Positions 1 through 7,778 of a stretch of DNA of 24,817 nt are shown here, piece by piece (positions within the stretch are counted from its first letter, which is position 1; each line of letters starts with the position of its first letter). This DNA comes from JAENVU01 sp031430375 (GTDB lineage: Bacteria; Actinomycetota; Acidimicrobiia; IMCC26256; JAENVU01), in the NCBI GenBank assembly GCA_031430375.1, contig JANPBJ010000267.1, positions 1-24,817 on the forward strand, written 5' to 3'. The notes beneath the pieces are model-generated. The model did not search any database. It worked only from the letters and a program-made list of their open reading frames with translations, and had not been told where the DNA came from. The position numbers and the translations under genes are program-made.

Positions 1-403
1 CCTGATACCAACCCATCCGGTAGGCCTCGATCGTAAACGTCGGGGCGACCGTGGTTGCGTAGAGGTTGACCGTCTCGCCCCGCTGGGCACTCGTCACGTT
101 GAGGTAACCCTCGATGTCGTGGGCGGCACCATCTTGCGTCAGCCGCCAGCTCCCGGTCCCCGGTTTCGCGTTCTCGTCCTTGATCGCCTGGTTGAAGGGT
201 GGCAAGAGCGCGGGGGTGGCGGCGGTCGACGTGCTCGTCGAAACGGTCGTGGCGGTCGTGGCGGTTGATTTCGGGCTCGCCGCGGAGTTGGCGTCATCGC
301 CACCGGAGAGTTGCATCCCCGCCACCGTCATGCTGACGACGAGCGCTGCTCCACCGAGTCCGTATAGCCGGAGCCGACGTGTGCGCCGTCGCCGCGCCGC
401 CAT
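1..403 (-). CDS. N-terminal part of secreted/anchored N,N-dimethylformamidase-large-subunit-like protein (cut by window edge)
   Basis: The reading frame stays open from an ATG at 403 to the left edge, giving about 134 residues; the rest lies outside the window. The N-terminus is arginine-rich (MAARRRRTRR) and is followed by one hydrophobic segment (about residues 13-33), then a Thr/Ser/Ala-rich linker. This looks like a signal peptide or membrane anchor. After the linker the protein shows NQAIKDEN, then IEGYLN, GETVNLY and IEAYRMGWYQ. In my recollection this spacing is typical of the domain related to the large subunit of N,N-dimethylformamidase, common in actinobacterial secreted proteins of unknown substrate. 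It is transcribed away from the acyl-CoA dehydrogenase at 532, with 128 bases between them. The family call rests only on the first part of the domain. No strong ribosome site precedes the ATG, so an upstream start is possible. Confidence 0.6.
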   Translation of the reverse strand, partial: MAARRRRTRRLRLYGLGGAALVVSMTVAGMQLSGGDDANSAASPKSTATTATTVSTSTSTAATPALLPPFNQAIKDENAKPGTGSWRLTQDGAAHDIEGYLNVTSAQRGETVNLYATTVAPTFTIEAYRMGWYQ

Positions 404-518
404 CCGTTCGCGGCGGGTTGGCGGCAACAGGGTTGCCGAAGTGGGCGATATCACCAATCAAGCGTACCGACGGATCCACGCCAATTCCGGGACCACTCAC
501 GGGTTCTCGACCCTCCCC

Positions 519-534
519 TAGTCTCGGAGACATG
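519..534 (+). promoter_or_regulatory. Probable leaderless promoter (-10 TAGTCT) for acyl-CoA dehydrogenase
   Basis: TAGTCT at 519-524 fits the actinobacterial -10 pattern TANNNT and lies 7 bases before the ATG at 532, so transcription would begin at or next to the start codon. A GGAG at 526-529 is too close to the ATG to be a good ribosome site. No convincing -35 box is visible. Inferred from position and pattern only. Confidence 0.5.
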
Positions 535-1713
535 GACGCCGAAAGCATCGCTGCCTTCACCGACGCGCTCCTCGCGGACGCCGACCCGAGCGATCGGTTG
601 GCGTTCCGCGGCGCGCAATACGACCGTGGACTCGCCTGGACCCACTTCCCCGTGGGCTTCGGCGGCCTCGGTGCCGACGCGAAGCTTCAGCGGGTTGTGG
701 ACGAGCGGCTCCGCGACGCAGGGGTGCGGTACGAAGAGGTGGGATGGAATGGATTCGGGCTGTTCCTCGCCGCGCCCACGATCGTGGCCCACGCGGAGCC
801 GAGCACCAAGGCGCGGCTCTTGCGCCCGCTGTTCACGGGCGAAGAGATCTGGTGTCAGCTGTTCAGTGAACCCGGCGCAGGCAGCGACCTCGCGTCACTT
901 GCCACCCGCGCCATACGTGACGGCGACGAGTGGCTCGTGAACGGACAGAAGGTGTGGAACACGCTTGCGCACATGGCCCACCGCGGAATGTTGGTGGCGC
1001 GCACCGACCCGGACGTTCCGAAGCACCGTGGCCTCACGTATTACGCGCTCGACATGCACGCACCCGGAGTTGAAGTACGTCCGCTCCGTCAGATCACCGG
1101 CGAGGCTGAGTTCAACGAGGTGTACCTGACCGATGTACGCGTTCCTGACTCTGACCGCGTCGGTGACGTCGGGGACGGTTGGCGAGTCTCGATGACCACG
1201 CTGATGAACGAGCGCGTGACGATCGGCGGATCGGTGGCCGCACGCGAATCCGGGCCGATTGGGGAGCTGATGGAAGTTTGGCGCTCCCTTCCTGCGGACC
1301 GCCGGTCCGATGTGGTGGCCCGCGACGCAGTCATGAAACTTTGGATCGAGGCCGAGGTACTACGACTCACCAACATCCGCGCCAGTCAGAACCGCAAGGC
1401 CGGTGTTGCCGGGCCCGAGGGTTCCGTGAGCAAGCTCGCGTTCGCCGAGGTCAACAAGCGCATCTACTCCGAGGCCATCAACCTGCTCGGCCCCGAAGGT
1501 GTGCTCATCGACCACTACGACTTCATCCGCCCCACCACGGCGAATCTCACTGGAGGGCTCGACATCCGCAAGATGTTTCTGCGCGCTCGGGCCAACTCGA
1601 TCGAAGGGGGCACCTCCGAGATCCTGCGCAACATTCTCGGCGAGCGCATCCTCGGACTGCCCGGAGAGCCCCGAACTGACAAGACTCTGGCTTGGAAAGA
1701 CGTCCCCCGCTAA
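532..1713 (+). CDS. Acyl-CoA dehydrogenase family protein (FadE-like)
   Basis: Predicted FAD-dependent enzyme of 393 residues that would introduce the alpha-beta double bond into an acyl-CoA, in the cytoplasm. Family hallmarks are visible: the FAD/substrate motif CQLFSEPGAGSDLASL near residue 105, VNGQKVWNT, and the C-terminal IEGGTSEILRN signature followed by GERILGLP. Glu358 in IEGG is at the place of the usual catalytic base of medium-chain-type enzymes. The frame is open back to 379, but I chose the ATG at 532 because the upstream part is low-complexity, Pro/Arg-rich and unlike the family, and because a TANNNT box lies 7 bases before 532. It stands alone, divergent from the gene at 403. 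Its stop is 3 bases from the stop of the convergent beta-helix gene. The substrate cannot be told from sequence. Confidence 0.9.
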   Translation: MDAESIAAFTDALLADADPSDRLAFRGAQYDRGLAWTHFPVGFGGLGADAKLQRVVDERLRDAGVRYEEVGWNGFGLFLAAPTIVAHAEPSTKARLLRPLFTGEEIWCQLFSEPGAGSDLASLATRAIRDGDEWLVNGQKVWNTLAHMAHRGMLVARTDPDVPKHRGLTYYALDMHAPGVEVRPLRQITGEAEFNEVYLTDVRVPDSDRVGDVGDGWRVSMTTLMNERVTIGGSVAARESGPIGELMEVWRSLPADRRSDVVARDAVMKLWIEAEVLRLTNIRASQNRKAGVAGPEGSVSKLAFAEVNKRIYSEAINLLGPEGVLIDHYDFIRPTTANLTGGLDIRKMFLRARANSIEGGTSEILRNILGERILGLPGEPRTDKTLAWKDVPR

Positions 1714-1716
1714 CAG

Positions 1717-2712
1717 CTATGGGTTCAGGGGATGCGCGGCGTGCCACGCGGCGACGGCGCGCTGCCAGACCCGTCGGTCCCGGGTCACCTTGAAACACTT
1801 GGGCAGGCGGTCCGGATACCGACCCTTGCCCAACCACACCACCACGTTGTTCGAACATTTGACTCGGTAGCCCGACGGAAGCCCGAGCGTCTGGTGGTTG
1901 GGACGCTGATCAACACGGAACACGTTGTCGCGCACCACCAGTTTCGGCCCGCGTCCGTCCTCGTCCCACTTGAAGAATCCGCCGTGGCCCGGGGCGTCGC
2001 CCTTGTACACCGTGGGCGTCGGTTTCAAACGAACCACGTTGTGTTGGATGGTGAAGGTGTTGGTGTGCCCGTCCGCATCGTCGCCCGACGACGGGCGCGC
2101 CGAGAACGCCACGTAGCACCCGTCAAGCAGGCTGTCTTCGACTGTGCCCGTGTAGAGCTGGTCGTTCTCGATGCAGTCGTCGTGCATGAACGAGAGGTGG
2201 ACTCCCGTAATACGAAAATCGCGCGCGCCGGCGCGGGCACGGATACCGTCGCCGTAGTTGTGGATCCGCGTGCCCACGATGGTCAGGCGCTCATTCTGAA
2301 AATTCAGCCCGCCGGTGTGGTGGAAATCGGCCCACGGCGTCGTCTGCGGATACGTCCCCAGCACGCGACCACCAAACCAGCACGCTCCCGACCCTCCGGA
2401 GAACGAGACCGGCCAGTTGTCGACCTGGATCCACAGTGCGTTCTGCGCGTTGACCAGTTCGTTCCGTAAGACATCGTCGGTGAATCGGCGCACTTGCGGG
2501 CCCGAAACGCCAACGTCACGACCGCCCCGGTTGAGACAGTCCTCGATCGTTCCCAGCGCCGCGTCCGGCGATGACGAAATCTCATGCTTCACGGTTGCGC
2601 CCACGATCGTCGGGGACGCGATCGTCGGGGACGCGATCGAGGCACCGAGCACCGCGAACGCAATAAACCCGACCACGCCGCGTCGTCGTCTCAATGTCCG
2701 ATTTTTCGCCAC
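1717..2712 (-). CDS. Secreted right-handed parallel beta-helix protein
   Basis: A 331-residue protein with a basic N-terminus (AKNRTLRRRRG) and a hydrophobic stretch (VVGFIAFAVLGASIA) typical of a Sec signal peptide, so probably exported. The mature part alternates short strands with Asn/Asp/Gly turns (for example RIHNYGDGIRARAG, SFMHDDCIENDQ, SLLDGCYVAFSARP), as in parallel beta-helix (pectate-lyase-like) folds. No catalytic set is clear, so the activity on a glycan or other polymer is unknown. I prefer the GTG start at 2712 because AAGGAA lies just upstream and the signal peptide then begins correctly; an ATG at 2757 in the same frame would add 15 residues. The gene is convergent with the acyl-CoA dehydrogenase and follows tRNA-Cys on the same strand. 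The signal region contains a 15-bp tandem duplication. Confidence 0.75.
   Translation of the reverse strand: MAKNRTLRRRRGVVGFIAFAVLGASIASPTIASPTIVGATVKHEISSSPDAALGTIEDCLNRGGRDVGVSGPQVRRFTDDVLRNELVNAQNALWIQVDNWPVSFSGGSGACWFGGRVLGTYPQTTPWADFHHTGGLNFQNERLTIVGTRIHNYGDGIRARAGARDFRITGVHLSFMHDDCIENDQLYTGTVEDSLLDGCYVAFSARPSSGDDADGHTNTFTIQHNVVRLKPTPTVYKGDAPGHGGFFKWDEDGRGPKLVVRDNVFRVDQRPNHQTLGLPSGYRVKCSNNVVVWLGKGRYPDRLPKCFKVTRDRRVWQRAVAAWHAAHPLNP
2605..2634. repeat. 15-bp perfect tandem duplication inside the signal-peptide region
   Basis: The 15-mer GATCGTCGGGGACGC occurs at 2605-2619 and again at 2620-2634. It encodes the repeated pentapeptide SPTIA/SPTIV on the minus strand, so it keeps the frame. 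It is probably a slippage duplication at the signal-peptide/mature border. Confidence 0.85.
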
Positions 2713-2853
2713 ACGTTCCTTTCGAAGGAACGGACATTCTCGCGGACGCGAGCCCAACGTCTGGCGCGCCGTCGAATACCGACGTGGACTGACCCGCCGG
2801 ATTTGTGAGCAGGTTCGCCACGGGGTCTGACGATATTTGACCGAAGAAATGAG

Positions 2854-2926
2854 AGGTGGCGGTGGGAATCGAACCCACGTAGAGGGTTTTGCAGACCCTT
2901 GCCTGAAGCCACTCGGCTACGCCACC
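2854..2926 (-). tRNA. tRNA-Cys (anticodon GCA)
   Basis: The minus strand folds as a full cloverleaf. The 7-bp acceptor stem is GGTGGCG/CGCCACC (2920-2926 with 2855-2861). The anticodon stem is AGGGT/ACCCT around the loop CTGCAAA, giving anticodon GCA. The T arm is GTGGG-TTCGATT-CCCAC. The discriminator base is U (position 2854), and with the GCA anticodon it matches the known identity elements of cysteine tRNA. The CCA end is not encoded. It lies between the beta-helix gene and the acyltransferase gene. Confidence 0.95.
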
Positions 2927-3010
2927 AGAACCGACGACGTTATCCGAGCCGTCTCCATTCGCCGGTCTCAATGCATTCCGGAGATCGACCACGGTGAGTG
3001 GTGGGTGCCG

Positions 3011-3028
3011 TAACCTTCCCCTTTCATG
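3011..3028 (+). promoter_or_regulatory. Possible near-leaderless promoter (-10 TAACCT) for acyltransferase
   Basis: TAACCT at 3011-3016 matches TANNNT and ends 9 bases before the ATG at 3026. Transcription would start only 2-3 bases before the start codon. No ribosome site is visible in the intervening pyrimidine-rich bases. Confidence 0.35.
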
Positions 3029-5050
3029 GCTGGGGGGCCCAAAGCATCCGCGCGACTCGCGCACGTTCCTGCGCTCGACGGTCTGCGCGGCGTTGCCATC
3101 GCGGCCGTCCTCTGCTTCCACGGTGAGCTTGGATTCGCGCACGGCGGATTCCTCGGCGTCAGTACGTTCTTCACGCTCTCCGGGTTTCTCATCACGTCGT
3201 TGCTCCTGCTCGAGTGGGAATCGACCGGCGCCATCAGCCTCCGCCGGTTTTGGACGCAACGCGCCCGTCGCTTGCTGCCAGCCGCGCTGGTGGCGCTCGT
3301 CGGAATCGCGGCGTATGCGGCCTACGTCGCCACGGGCGATGAAGCCGGGCGGATCGGCGGCGACGGCCTGAGCGCTCTGTTCCATGTGGCCAACTGGCGC
3401 TTCGTGTTGGGACAGCAGTCCTATGCCGCACTGTTCGCGGCACCCTCGCCGGTACAGCACTTCTGGTCACTTGCGATCGAGGAGCAGTTCTACTTGCTCT
3501 TCCCGCTGCTCTCCGTTGGGCTTCTCCCTCGCCTCCGGTCACGGTCACGATTTCGCTTGGCACTCATCGTCCTCGCCGGGGTCTCGGCCGCGCTCGCCTT
3601 TCTGTTGTGGTCCCCTGGCCGGGACCCGTCGCGGGTGTACTACGGGACCGACACGCGAGCGGTGGAAATTCTCATCGGCGGAGTCCTCGCCACGATGATC
3701 GCCGGACGGCGAGCCTCGCGGTTGCGGGTTCGCCGTGTCGCGATCGCCGGAGCAGGGGTGATCGCGGCAGCGGCGCTCGGCGCGCTCTGGGCCTCGAGCA
3801 CCCAGACCGATGCGTTCCTCTACCGCGGCGGATTACCGCTCAACGCGGTGCTCACTGCGGTCGTCATTGCTGGCGCGTATCACGCTGGGCCACTCCAACG
3901 CGCCTTGCAATGGCGGCCGTTGCGTTCGCTGGGGGTCGTCTCGTATGGCGCGTACCTCTACCACTGGCCCATCTTCCTGTGGCTCAGTGCGCAACGGGTC
4001 GGCTTCGGCGGACTCGCATTGTTCGGTCTCCGAATCTCGGTGACGATGGCCGTGGCGTCGCTTTCCTACCGATTCCTCGAGTCTCCGATTCGCGGCGGAC
4101 GTCGCCTCACCAGTTGGCGACCTCGAGTGTTGGGGCCCGTCGGCGTGGCGACCGTCGGGGCGCTGCTCTTCGCTGTCCCCGGATCAGGCGGCGGACCCAA
4201 CATCGTCTTCGAGGCGCTCAACCAGCCGACCGCCAGCCAGCCCAGAGTCAGCCGGCCGACCATCGGCCCCGCAACGCCTCCGACCAGCGTTCCTACGGCG
4301 GCGGCGGCAACCCTTCCGGTCACCGGCCCAACGCCCACGATCGTGTCGCCACCACCAGTGCAGCGGATCATGGTGGTCGGCGACTCCGTCGCGCAGACCA
4401 TGGGCCGAGGACTCGAGCGCTGGGGGCCCACACGAGGCATCGAGGTACTCAACGCCGCTCGACTCTGGTGCGGGATCGCCCGCGGCGGAAGGCTCGGCAC
4501 CATGCTCGGACGGTCCGCCACTGCGTGTGAAGACTGGCCCCAACGGTGGCCCGAGTTGGCCGGCAATTTCCACCCCGACGTTGTCGTCGTCCTCACGACC
4601 GTCTGGGATGCGGGGGTCCGTCAACGCGATGAATGGGGGCCCGAGTACGTCGGTCCCGGCGACCCTCGGTTCGACAAGTTCATGGGCGACGAATGGGCGG
4701 AAGCCGTGAGGGTGTTGCGGTCAACCGGCGCCCGAGTGGTGTGGCTCATCCCCCCTTGCGCCCTCGACCCGGCATCGGATCTCGGCATCGCCTACAGCGC
4801 GATTCACTATGTTCGGGCCGCCGCCAATGCCGGAGCGATCCCGATCGACCTCGCGCACCGGGTGTGTCCCGCCGGGAAGTTCCGTAACGATCTGGGTGGC
4901 GTCGCCGGCATCCGACCGGACGGCCTCCATTTCTCGGACCCCGGGGCCGATCTCGTCGCGGCATGGCTGGGGCCACAACTCGCCAATCCGCTCCTCGGAA
5001 CCAGGAGCACTTCAACTGGTTCTTCGTCGGGACGGGTCCGCCGGGGCTGA
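3026..5050 (+). CDS. Membrane acyltransferase-3 / SGNH fusion protein (OafA/YrhL type)
   Basis: A 674-residue two-part protein that probably O-acetylates or acylates a cell-surface glycan. Residues 1-390 are a polytopic acyltransferase-3 domain: ALDGLRGVAIAAVLCFHGE at the start (His32 is the conserved membrane-face histidine), FFTLSGFLITSLLL, the cytoplasmic FWTQRARRLLPA, and FWSLAIEEQFYLLFPLL. A Pro/Thr-rich linker (about 400-445) leads to an extracytoplasmic SGNH hydrolase-like domain with VVGDSVA (Ser454) and DGLHFSD (Asp632, His635) as the Ser and Asp-His of the triad. This layout is that of OafA-type O-acetyltransferases, which pass the acyl group across the membrane to a periplasmic or exterior SGNH domain. 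Not obviously part of an operon; the next gene starts 33 bases downstream with its own possible -10 box. The target glycan is unknown. Confidence 0.9.
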   Translation: MAGGPKASARLAHVPALDGLRGVAIAAVLCFHGELGFAHGGFLGVSTFFTLSGFLITSLLLLEWESTGAISLRRFWTQRARRLLPAALVALVGIAAYAAYVATGDEAGRIGGDGLSALFHVANWRFVLGQQSYAALFAAPSPVQHFWSLAIEEQFYLLFPLLSVGLLPRLRSRSRFRLALIVLAGVSAALAFLLWSPGRDPSRVYYGTDTRAVEILIGGVLATMIAGRRASRLRVRRVAIAGAGVIAAAALGALWASSTQTDAFLYRGGLPLNAVLTAVVIAGAYHAGPLQRALQWRPLRSLGVVSYGAYLYHWPIFLWLSAQRVGFGGLALFGLRISVTMAVASLSYRFLESPIRGGRRLTSWRPRVLGPVGVATVGALLFAVPGSGGGPNIVFEALNQPTASQPRVSRPTIGPATPPTSVPTAAAATLPVTGPTPTIVSPPPVQRIMVVGDSVAQTMGRGLERWGPTRGIEVLNAARLWCGIARGGRLGTMLGRSATACEDWPQRWPELAGNFHPDVVVVLTTVWDAGVRQRDEWGPEYVGPGDPRFDKFMGDEWAEAVRVLRSTGARVVWLIPPCALDPASDLGIAYSAIHYVRAAANAGAIPIDLAHRVCPAGKFRNDLGGVAGIRPDGLHFSDPGADLVAAWLGPQLANPLLGTRSTSTGSSSGRVRRG

Positions 5051-5067
5051 CCGGCCCGGCGCGCCAG

Positions 5068-5086
5068 TAGAGTCACGCCCCTTATG
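5068..5086 (+). promoter_or_regulatory. Possible promoter (-10 TAGAGT) before the HMG-CoA-synthase-like/DUF35 gene
   Basis: TAGAGT at 5068-5073 lies 10 bases before the ATG at 5084, leaving a leader of only a few bases and no clear ribosome site. Weak support, based on the pattern and on similar spacing at neighbouring genes. Confidence 0.3.
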
Positions 5087-6508
5087 GGGGGTCTCGTGTA
5101 CATCAGCGCGGTCGGCGCGGCGGCGCCGACTTTGCGAATCAACGCGGCAGAAGTTGGCGCGGCCTGGGGTCGGCGAGGCGGTCGCTTTGTGCCCGCAGTA
5201 TGCGCTCCTGACGAAGACGCCCTCACGCTCGCGGCCGCAGCCATCCTCGATGCGTTGGCCGCGGCGGAGGTCAACGGCAGCAACGTCGACGGCATGTGGT
5301 GGGGCTGTACCCGTCCGCCATTTGCTGAGGGTCCCAACCACGCAGTGCTGGCCACCGCGGCGGGCATCGGCCCGCATGCCTCCGGTGCGGTCATGAGCGG
5401 ATCACCGCACGCGGGGATGGAGGCTCTGCTGGGTGGCGCCGACGCGATTGCCGCCGGAACCGCGCGCGTTGTGGTGGTGGTGGTTTCCGATGCGCTCGTT
5501 CCTGGATTGGGCACAGCGTTCGAGGCCCGCTGCGGTGCCGGTGCGGCGGCGCTCGTTCTCACCGCGGCGGAAGGTCCCGCAACGCTGGGCGTTCGGGTGA
5601 CCCGCCTTCATCCGTTCCTGGATCGGTATCGCGGCGATGGCGAGACCACCACCCGCGACTTCTATGACCCGCGGCTGTTCCGCGAAGAGATGTTCCTGCC
5701 ACCGGTACGCGAGGTCGCCGAACACCTCGCCGCGCTCGGCCCGGTCGCGTGGTCAATCCCCGATCCCGATGGCCGCCTCGGTGCGGTGATCGCCAAAGGT
5801 GTCAACGCGCAGGTTGTCACGTCAGCCGACGCGTACGCCGCCCTCGGCGATACCGGTGCTGCGGCCGCGCTCATTGGCGGAGTCCTCGCCCTCGATGCCC
5901 CCGGACTCGTGGCGATCATCGGCACCGGCGGCGGCCGCACCACCGGTGCGATCGTGACCGCGAGCGCAGCAGTTCCCGGGTCGAGCATCGCCCGAACGCG
6001 CGTGATCGCCGAAGGGCAGGCGGCCACGTATCCAGAAATCTTGCGAGCGCGGGGGCAACTCGAATCGTCGGGAGAGAATATTCCGATGGGTGTTCCGCCG
6101 GAGAGTGCACTCTTCGCCCGCGGGGCCACCGAGATGCTCCAACTGCTCGGTGGGCGGTGCACCGAATGTTCGACCGTGAACACACCGCCGTCGATTCACC
6201 CCACCTGCGTGGCGTGCGGTTGCTCCCACCTCGAACCGGTGCAACTCGAGCGTCACGGCGTGGTCCACACCTTCGTGGTGAACCAAACGATGCCGTCGCC
6301 GTTCGTCGCGCCGCTGCCCATCGCCGTCATCGATCTCGACGGCGGCGCACGCATCATGCTCCAGGTCGTGGGCGACGGCACCGACCTCGAAATCGGCACC
6401 GAAGTCGACCTCGTCCTCCGCAAGTACGCCCACGAACGCGGCGTCCCCGTCTACGGCTACAAGGCGAAGCCGGCCCAGGCCGTGCGAGACCGGAGCGCGC
6501 AATCATGA
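5084..6508 (+). CDS. HMG-CoA-synthase-like domain fused to DUF35 (zinc ribbon plus OB-fold)
   Basis: The 474-residue protein has two parts. Residues 1-320 resemble the thiolase-fold 3-hydroxy-3-methylglutaryl-CoA synthase family (start VYISAVGAAAP; EALLGGADAIAAGTARVVVVVVSDA; late IIGTGGGRTTGAIV). Residues about 350-470 are a DUF35 module: a zinc ribbon with Cys359-x2-Cys362 and Cys375-x2-Cys378, then an OB-fold ending in YGYKAKP. DUF35 proteins bind CoA and form complexes with thiolases; in archaea thiolase, DUF35 and HMG-CoA synthase form one channelling complex. Here two of these parts are fused and the third is the next gene, overlapping by ATGA. The loop expected to carry the nucleophilic Cys reads MSGSPHAGM, with Pro108 at the Cys place. 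I therefore doubt that it is an active synthase; it may be a scaffold. Confidence 0.8.
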   Translation: MGGLVYISAVGAAAPTLRINAAEVGAAWGRRGGRFVPAVCAPDEDALTLAAAAILDALAAAEVNGSNVDGMWWGCTRPPFAEGPNHAVLATAAGIGPHASGAVMSGSPHAGMEALLGGADAIAAGTARVVVVVVSDALVPGLGTAFEARCGAGAAALVLTAAEGPATLGVRVTRLHPFLDRYRGDGETTTRDFYDPRLFREEMFLPPVREVAEHLAALGPVAWSIPDPDGRLGAVIAKGVNAQVVTSADAYAALGDTGAAAALIGGVLALDAPGLVAIIGTGGGRTTGAIVTASAAVPGSSIARTRVIAEGQAATYPEILRARGQLESSGENIPMGVPPESALFARGATEMLQLLGGRCTECSTVNTPPSIHPTCVACGCSHLEPVQLERHGVVHTFVVNQTMPSPFVAPLPIAVIDLDGGARIMLQVVGDGTDLEIGTEVDLVLRKYAHERGVPVYGYKAKPAQAVRDRSAQS

Positions 6509-7680
6509 GCTGGAACAAGGTTGCGGTCGTCGGAGCAGGGCTCATCAAGATGGGCGAGCTGTTCGACCAGTCCTATGAAGTGATGGCTGCCGGCGCGTTC
6601 AATGCTGCGGTCGCGTCGGTCGACAAGGGAATCGAGCGCGGCGCGGTTGACGCCGCGTTTGTAGCTACCCAACGTGGAACGCTGTGGGGCCAGGAAGGCA
6701 TCGGGGGAAACACCATCCCATCGGCGATCGGGCTCGCGGGAATCCCGTGCACGCGGATCGAGAACGCATGTCCATCCGGATCCGATGCGTTCCGGGTCGG
6801 AGCGATGGCTGTGGCGTCGGGCGTTCATGACCTGGTCCTCGTCATCGGCGTCGAGAAGATGCGCGACAAGTCGGCCGACGAAGGACTGCTGTCACGCGCG
6901 GCGGCCGGTCACCCGATCCTCACCCGCGGCGAGACGGCGCCGGTGCTTTTCGCTCCGTTCGCTACTCGCCACATGTACGAGTTCGGTACGACCCGCGAGA
7001 TGCTCGCGTCCGTCGCAGTCAAGAATCATCACAACGGTTCGCTCGACCCGTATGCGCATTTCCAGAACGAGGTGACGATCGAGCAAGTGCTCGCCTCGCC
7101 ACCGGTCTGCTCCCCGCTCCACCTGCTCGACTGTTGCCCGCAGACCGACGGCGCGGCCGCGGTGCTCCTTGCTCCGGCGGACCGGGCCGACGAGTTCACG
7201 GATCGTCCGGTCTTCGTCGCCGGTTTCGGCATGGCGACGGACCATCCGTACCTGCACGAAAAGACCAGCTTCGTCGGACTCGAAGCAACTGTGCTCGCCG
7301 CCAAACGCGCCTACGCGATGGCCGGGGTCGGCCCCACCGACATCGACATGTGTGAAGTACACGACTGCTTCACGATCACCGAGATTCTTGATATCGAGGA
7401 CCTCGGGTTCGTCGAGAAGGGCCAAGGCGGGGTTGCGTCACTGAACGGCGAAACCTCTCTCACTGGTCGGATTCCGGTCAATACTTCGGGAGGACTGCTC
7501 GCCAAGGGGCATCCCATTGGCGCCACCGGGATCGCGCAACTCACTGAATGTTGGTGGCAGCTGCGCGGTGACGCCGGGGACCGACAAGTTCCGACCCGAA
7601 ATGGATTCGCCCTCCAACACAATGTGGGTGGCCGCGGCTCGGGTGTCAGTGTCGTCAACATCCTCACGACGAACACGTGA
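6505..7680 (+). CDS. SCP-x-type thiolase (acetyl-CoA acyltransferase / lipid-transfer family)
   Basis: A 391-residue thiolase-fold enzyme, likely cleaving a 3-oxoacyl-CoA or acting as a related aldolase/transferase on CoA thioesters. The nucleophile motif is ENACPSGSDAF with Cys89. The sequence EVHDCF (His286-Cys288) replaces the classical NEAF loop, as in SCP2/SCP-x thiolases, where the HDCF cysteine takes over the acid/base role. GHPIGATG gives His336. The usual last CxG cysteine is absent (LQHNVGGRGSG), again as in the SCP-x group. The start ATG at 6505 overlaps the previous stop (ATGA), which argues for translational coupling and a physical complex with the DUF35 fusion partner. The order resembles both archaeal thiolase/DUF35/HMG-CoA synthase operons and actinobacterial Ltp2/DUF35 pairs of steroid side-chain degradation. 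The substrate is not deducible. Confidence 0.88.
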   Translation: MSWNKVAVVGAGLIKMGELFDQSYEVMAAGAFNAAVASVDKGIERGAVDAAFVATQRGTLWGQEGIGGNTIPSAIGLAGIPCTRIENACPSGSDAFRVGAMAVASGVHDLVLVIGVEKMRDKSADEGLLSRAAAGHPILTRGETAPVLFAPFATRHMYEFGTTREMLASVAVKNHHNGSLDPYAHFQNEVTIEQVLASPPVCSPLHLLDCCPQTDGAAAVLLAPADRADEFTDRPVFVAGFGMATDHPYLHEKTSFVGLEATVLAAKRAYAMAGVGPTDIDMCEVHDCFTITEILDIEDLGFVEKGQGGVASLNGETSLTGRIPVNTSGGLLAKGHPIGATGIAQLTECWWQLRGDAGDRQVPTRNGFALQHNVGGRGSGVSVVNILTTNT

Positions 7681-7700
7681 CCAGGCCAAAGAGGCGGAAC

Positions 7701-7778
7701 GTGAGCGAGGCGTCCACCGACAAGAACCCGGCCCGCGCCCGCCGAGCGGGGCCCGACCGGCCCGGCCCGCAGGGCTAA
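7701..7778 (+). CDS. Tiny ORF, copy 1 (25 residues, MSEA...GPDRPGPQG)
   Basis: GTG at 7701 opens a 25-codon frame ending in TAA at 7776-7778. A GAGG at 7691-7694 lies 6 bases upstream as a ribosome site. The peptide starts MSEA, is rich in Arg, Pro and Ala, and ends RRAGPDRPGPQG. A homologue of almost the same length lies at 23972 (MSEA...RRTGPDRPGPQG). It starts 20 bases after the thiolase stop and ends 13 bases before the GTG of the next gene. No hydrophobic segment or known domain is visible. It may be a real small protein, a leader peptide controlling the next gene, or the coding face of a small dispersed repeat. Function unknown; the recurrence is what supports it. Confidence 0.5.
   Translation: MSEASTDKNPARARRAGPDRPGPQG

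Noticed and set aside
379..531. ATG at 379 as the start of the first acyl-CoA dehydrogenase
   Set aside because: The 51 extra residues are unlike the family and overlap the start of the divergent gene at 403; the TANNNT box points to 532.
2582..3460. Minus-strand open frame across the tRNA
   Set aside because: It reads through tRNA-Cys and the antisense of the acyltransferase gene; no domain is visible.
5051..5070. GACCGGCCCGG string resembling the core of the 91-bp repeat, near 5051
   Set aside because: Only about 11 bases match, there is no tiny ORF or GAGGGG site, and such strings are expected in GC-rich sequence.
5749..6504. Long open extension upstream of the thiolase start in the same frame
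   Set aside because: It is the shadow of the HMG-CoA-synthase-like/DUF35 gene, Arg-rich and without family similarity; the thiolase begins at the ATGA overlap at 6505.
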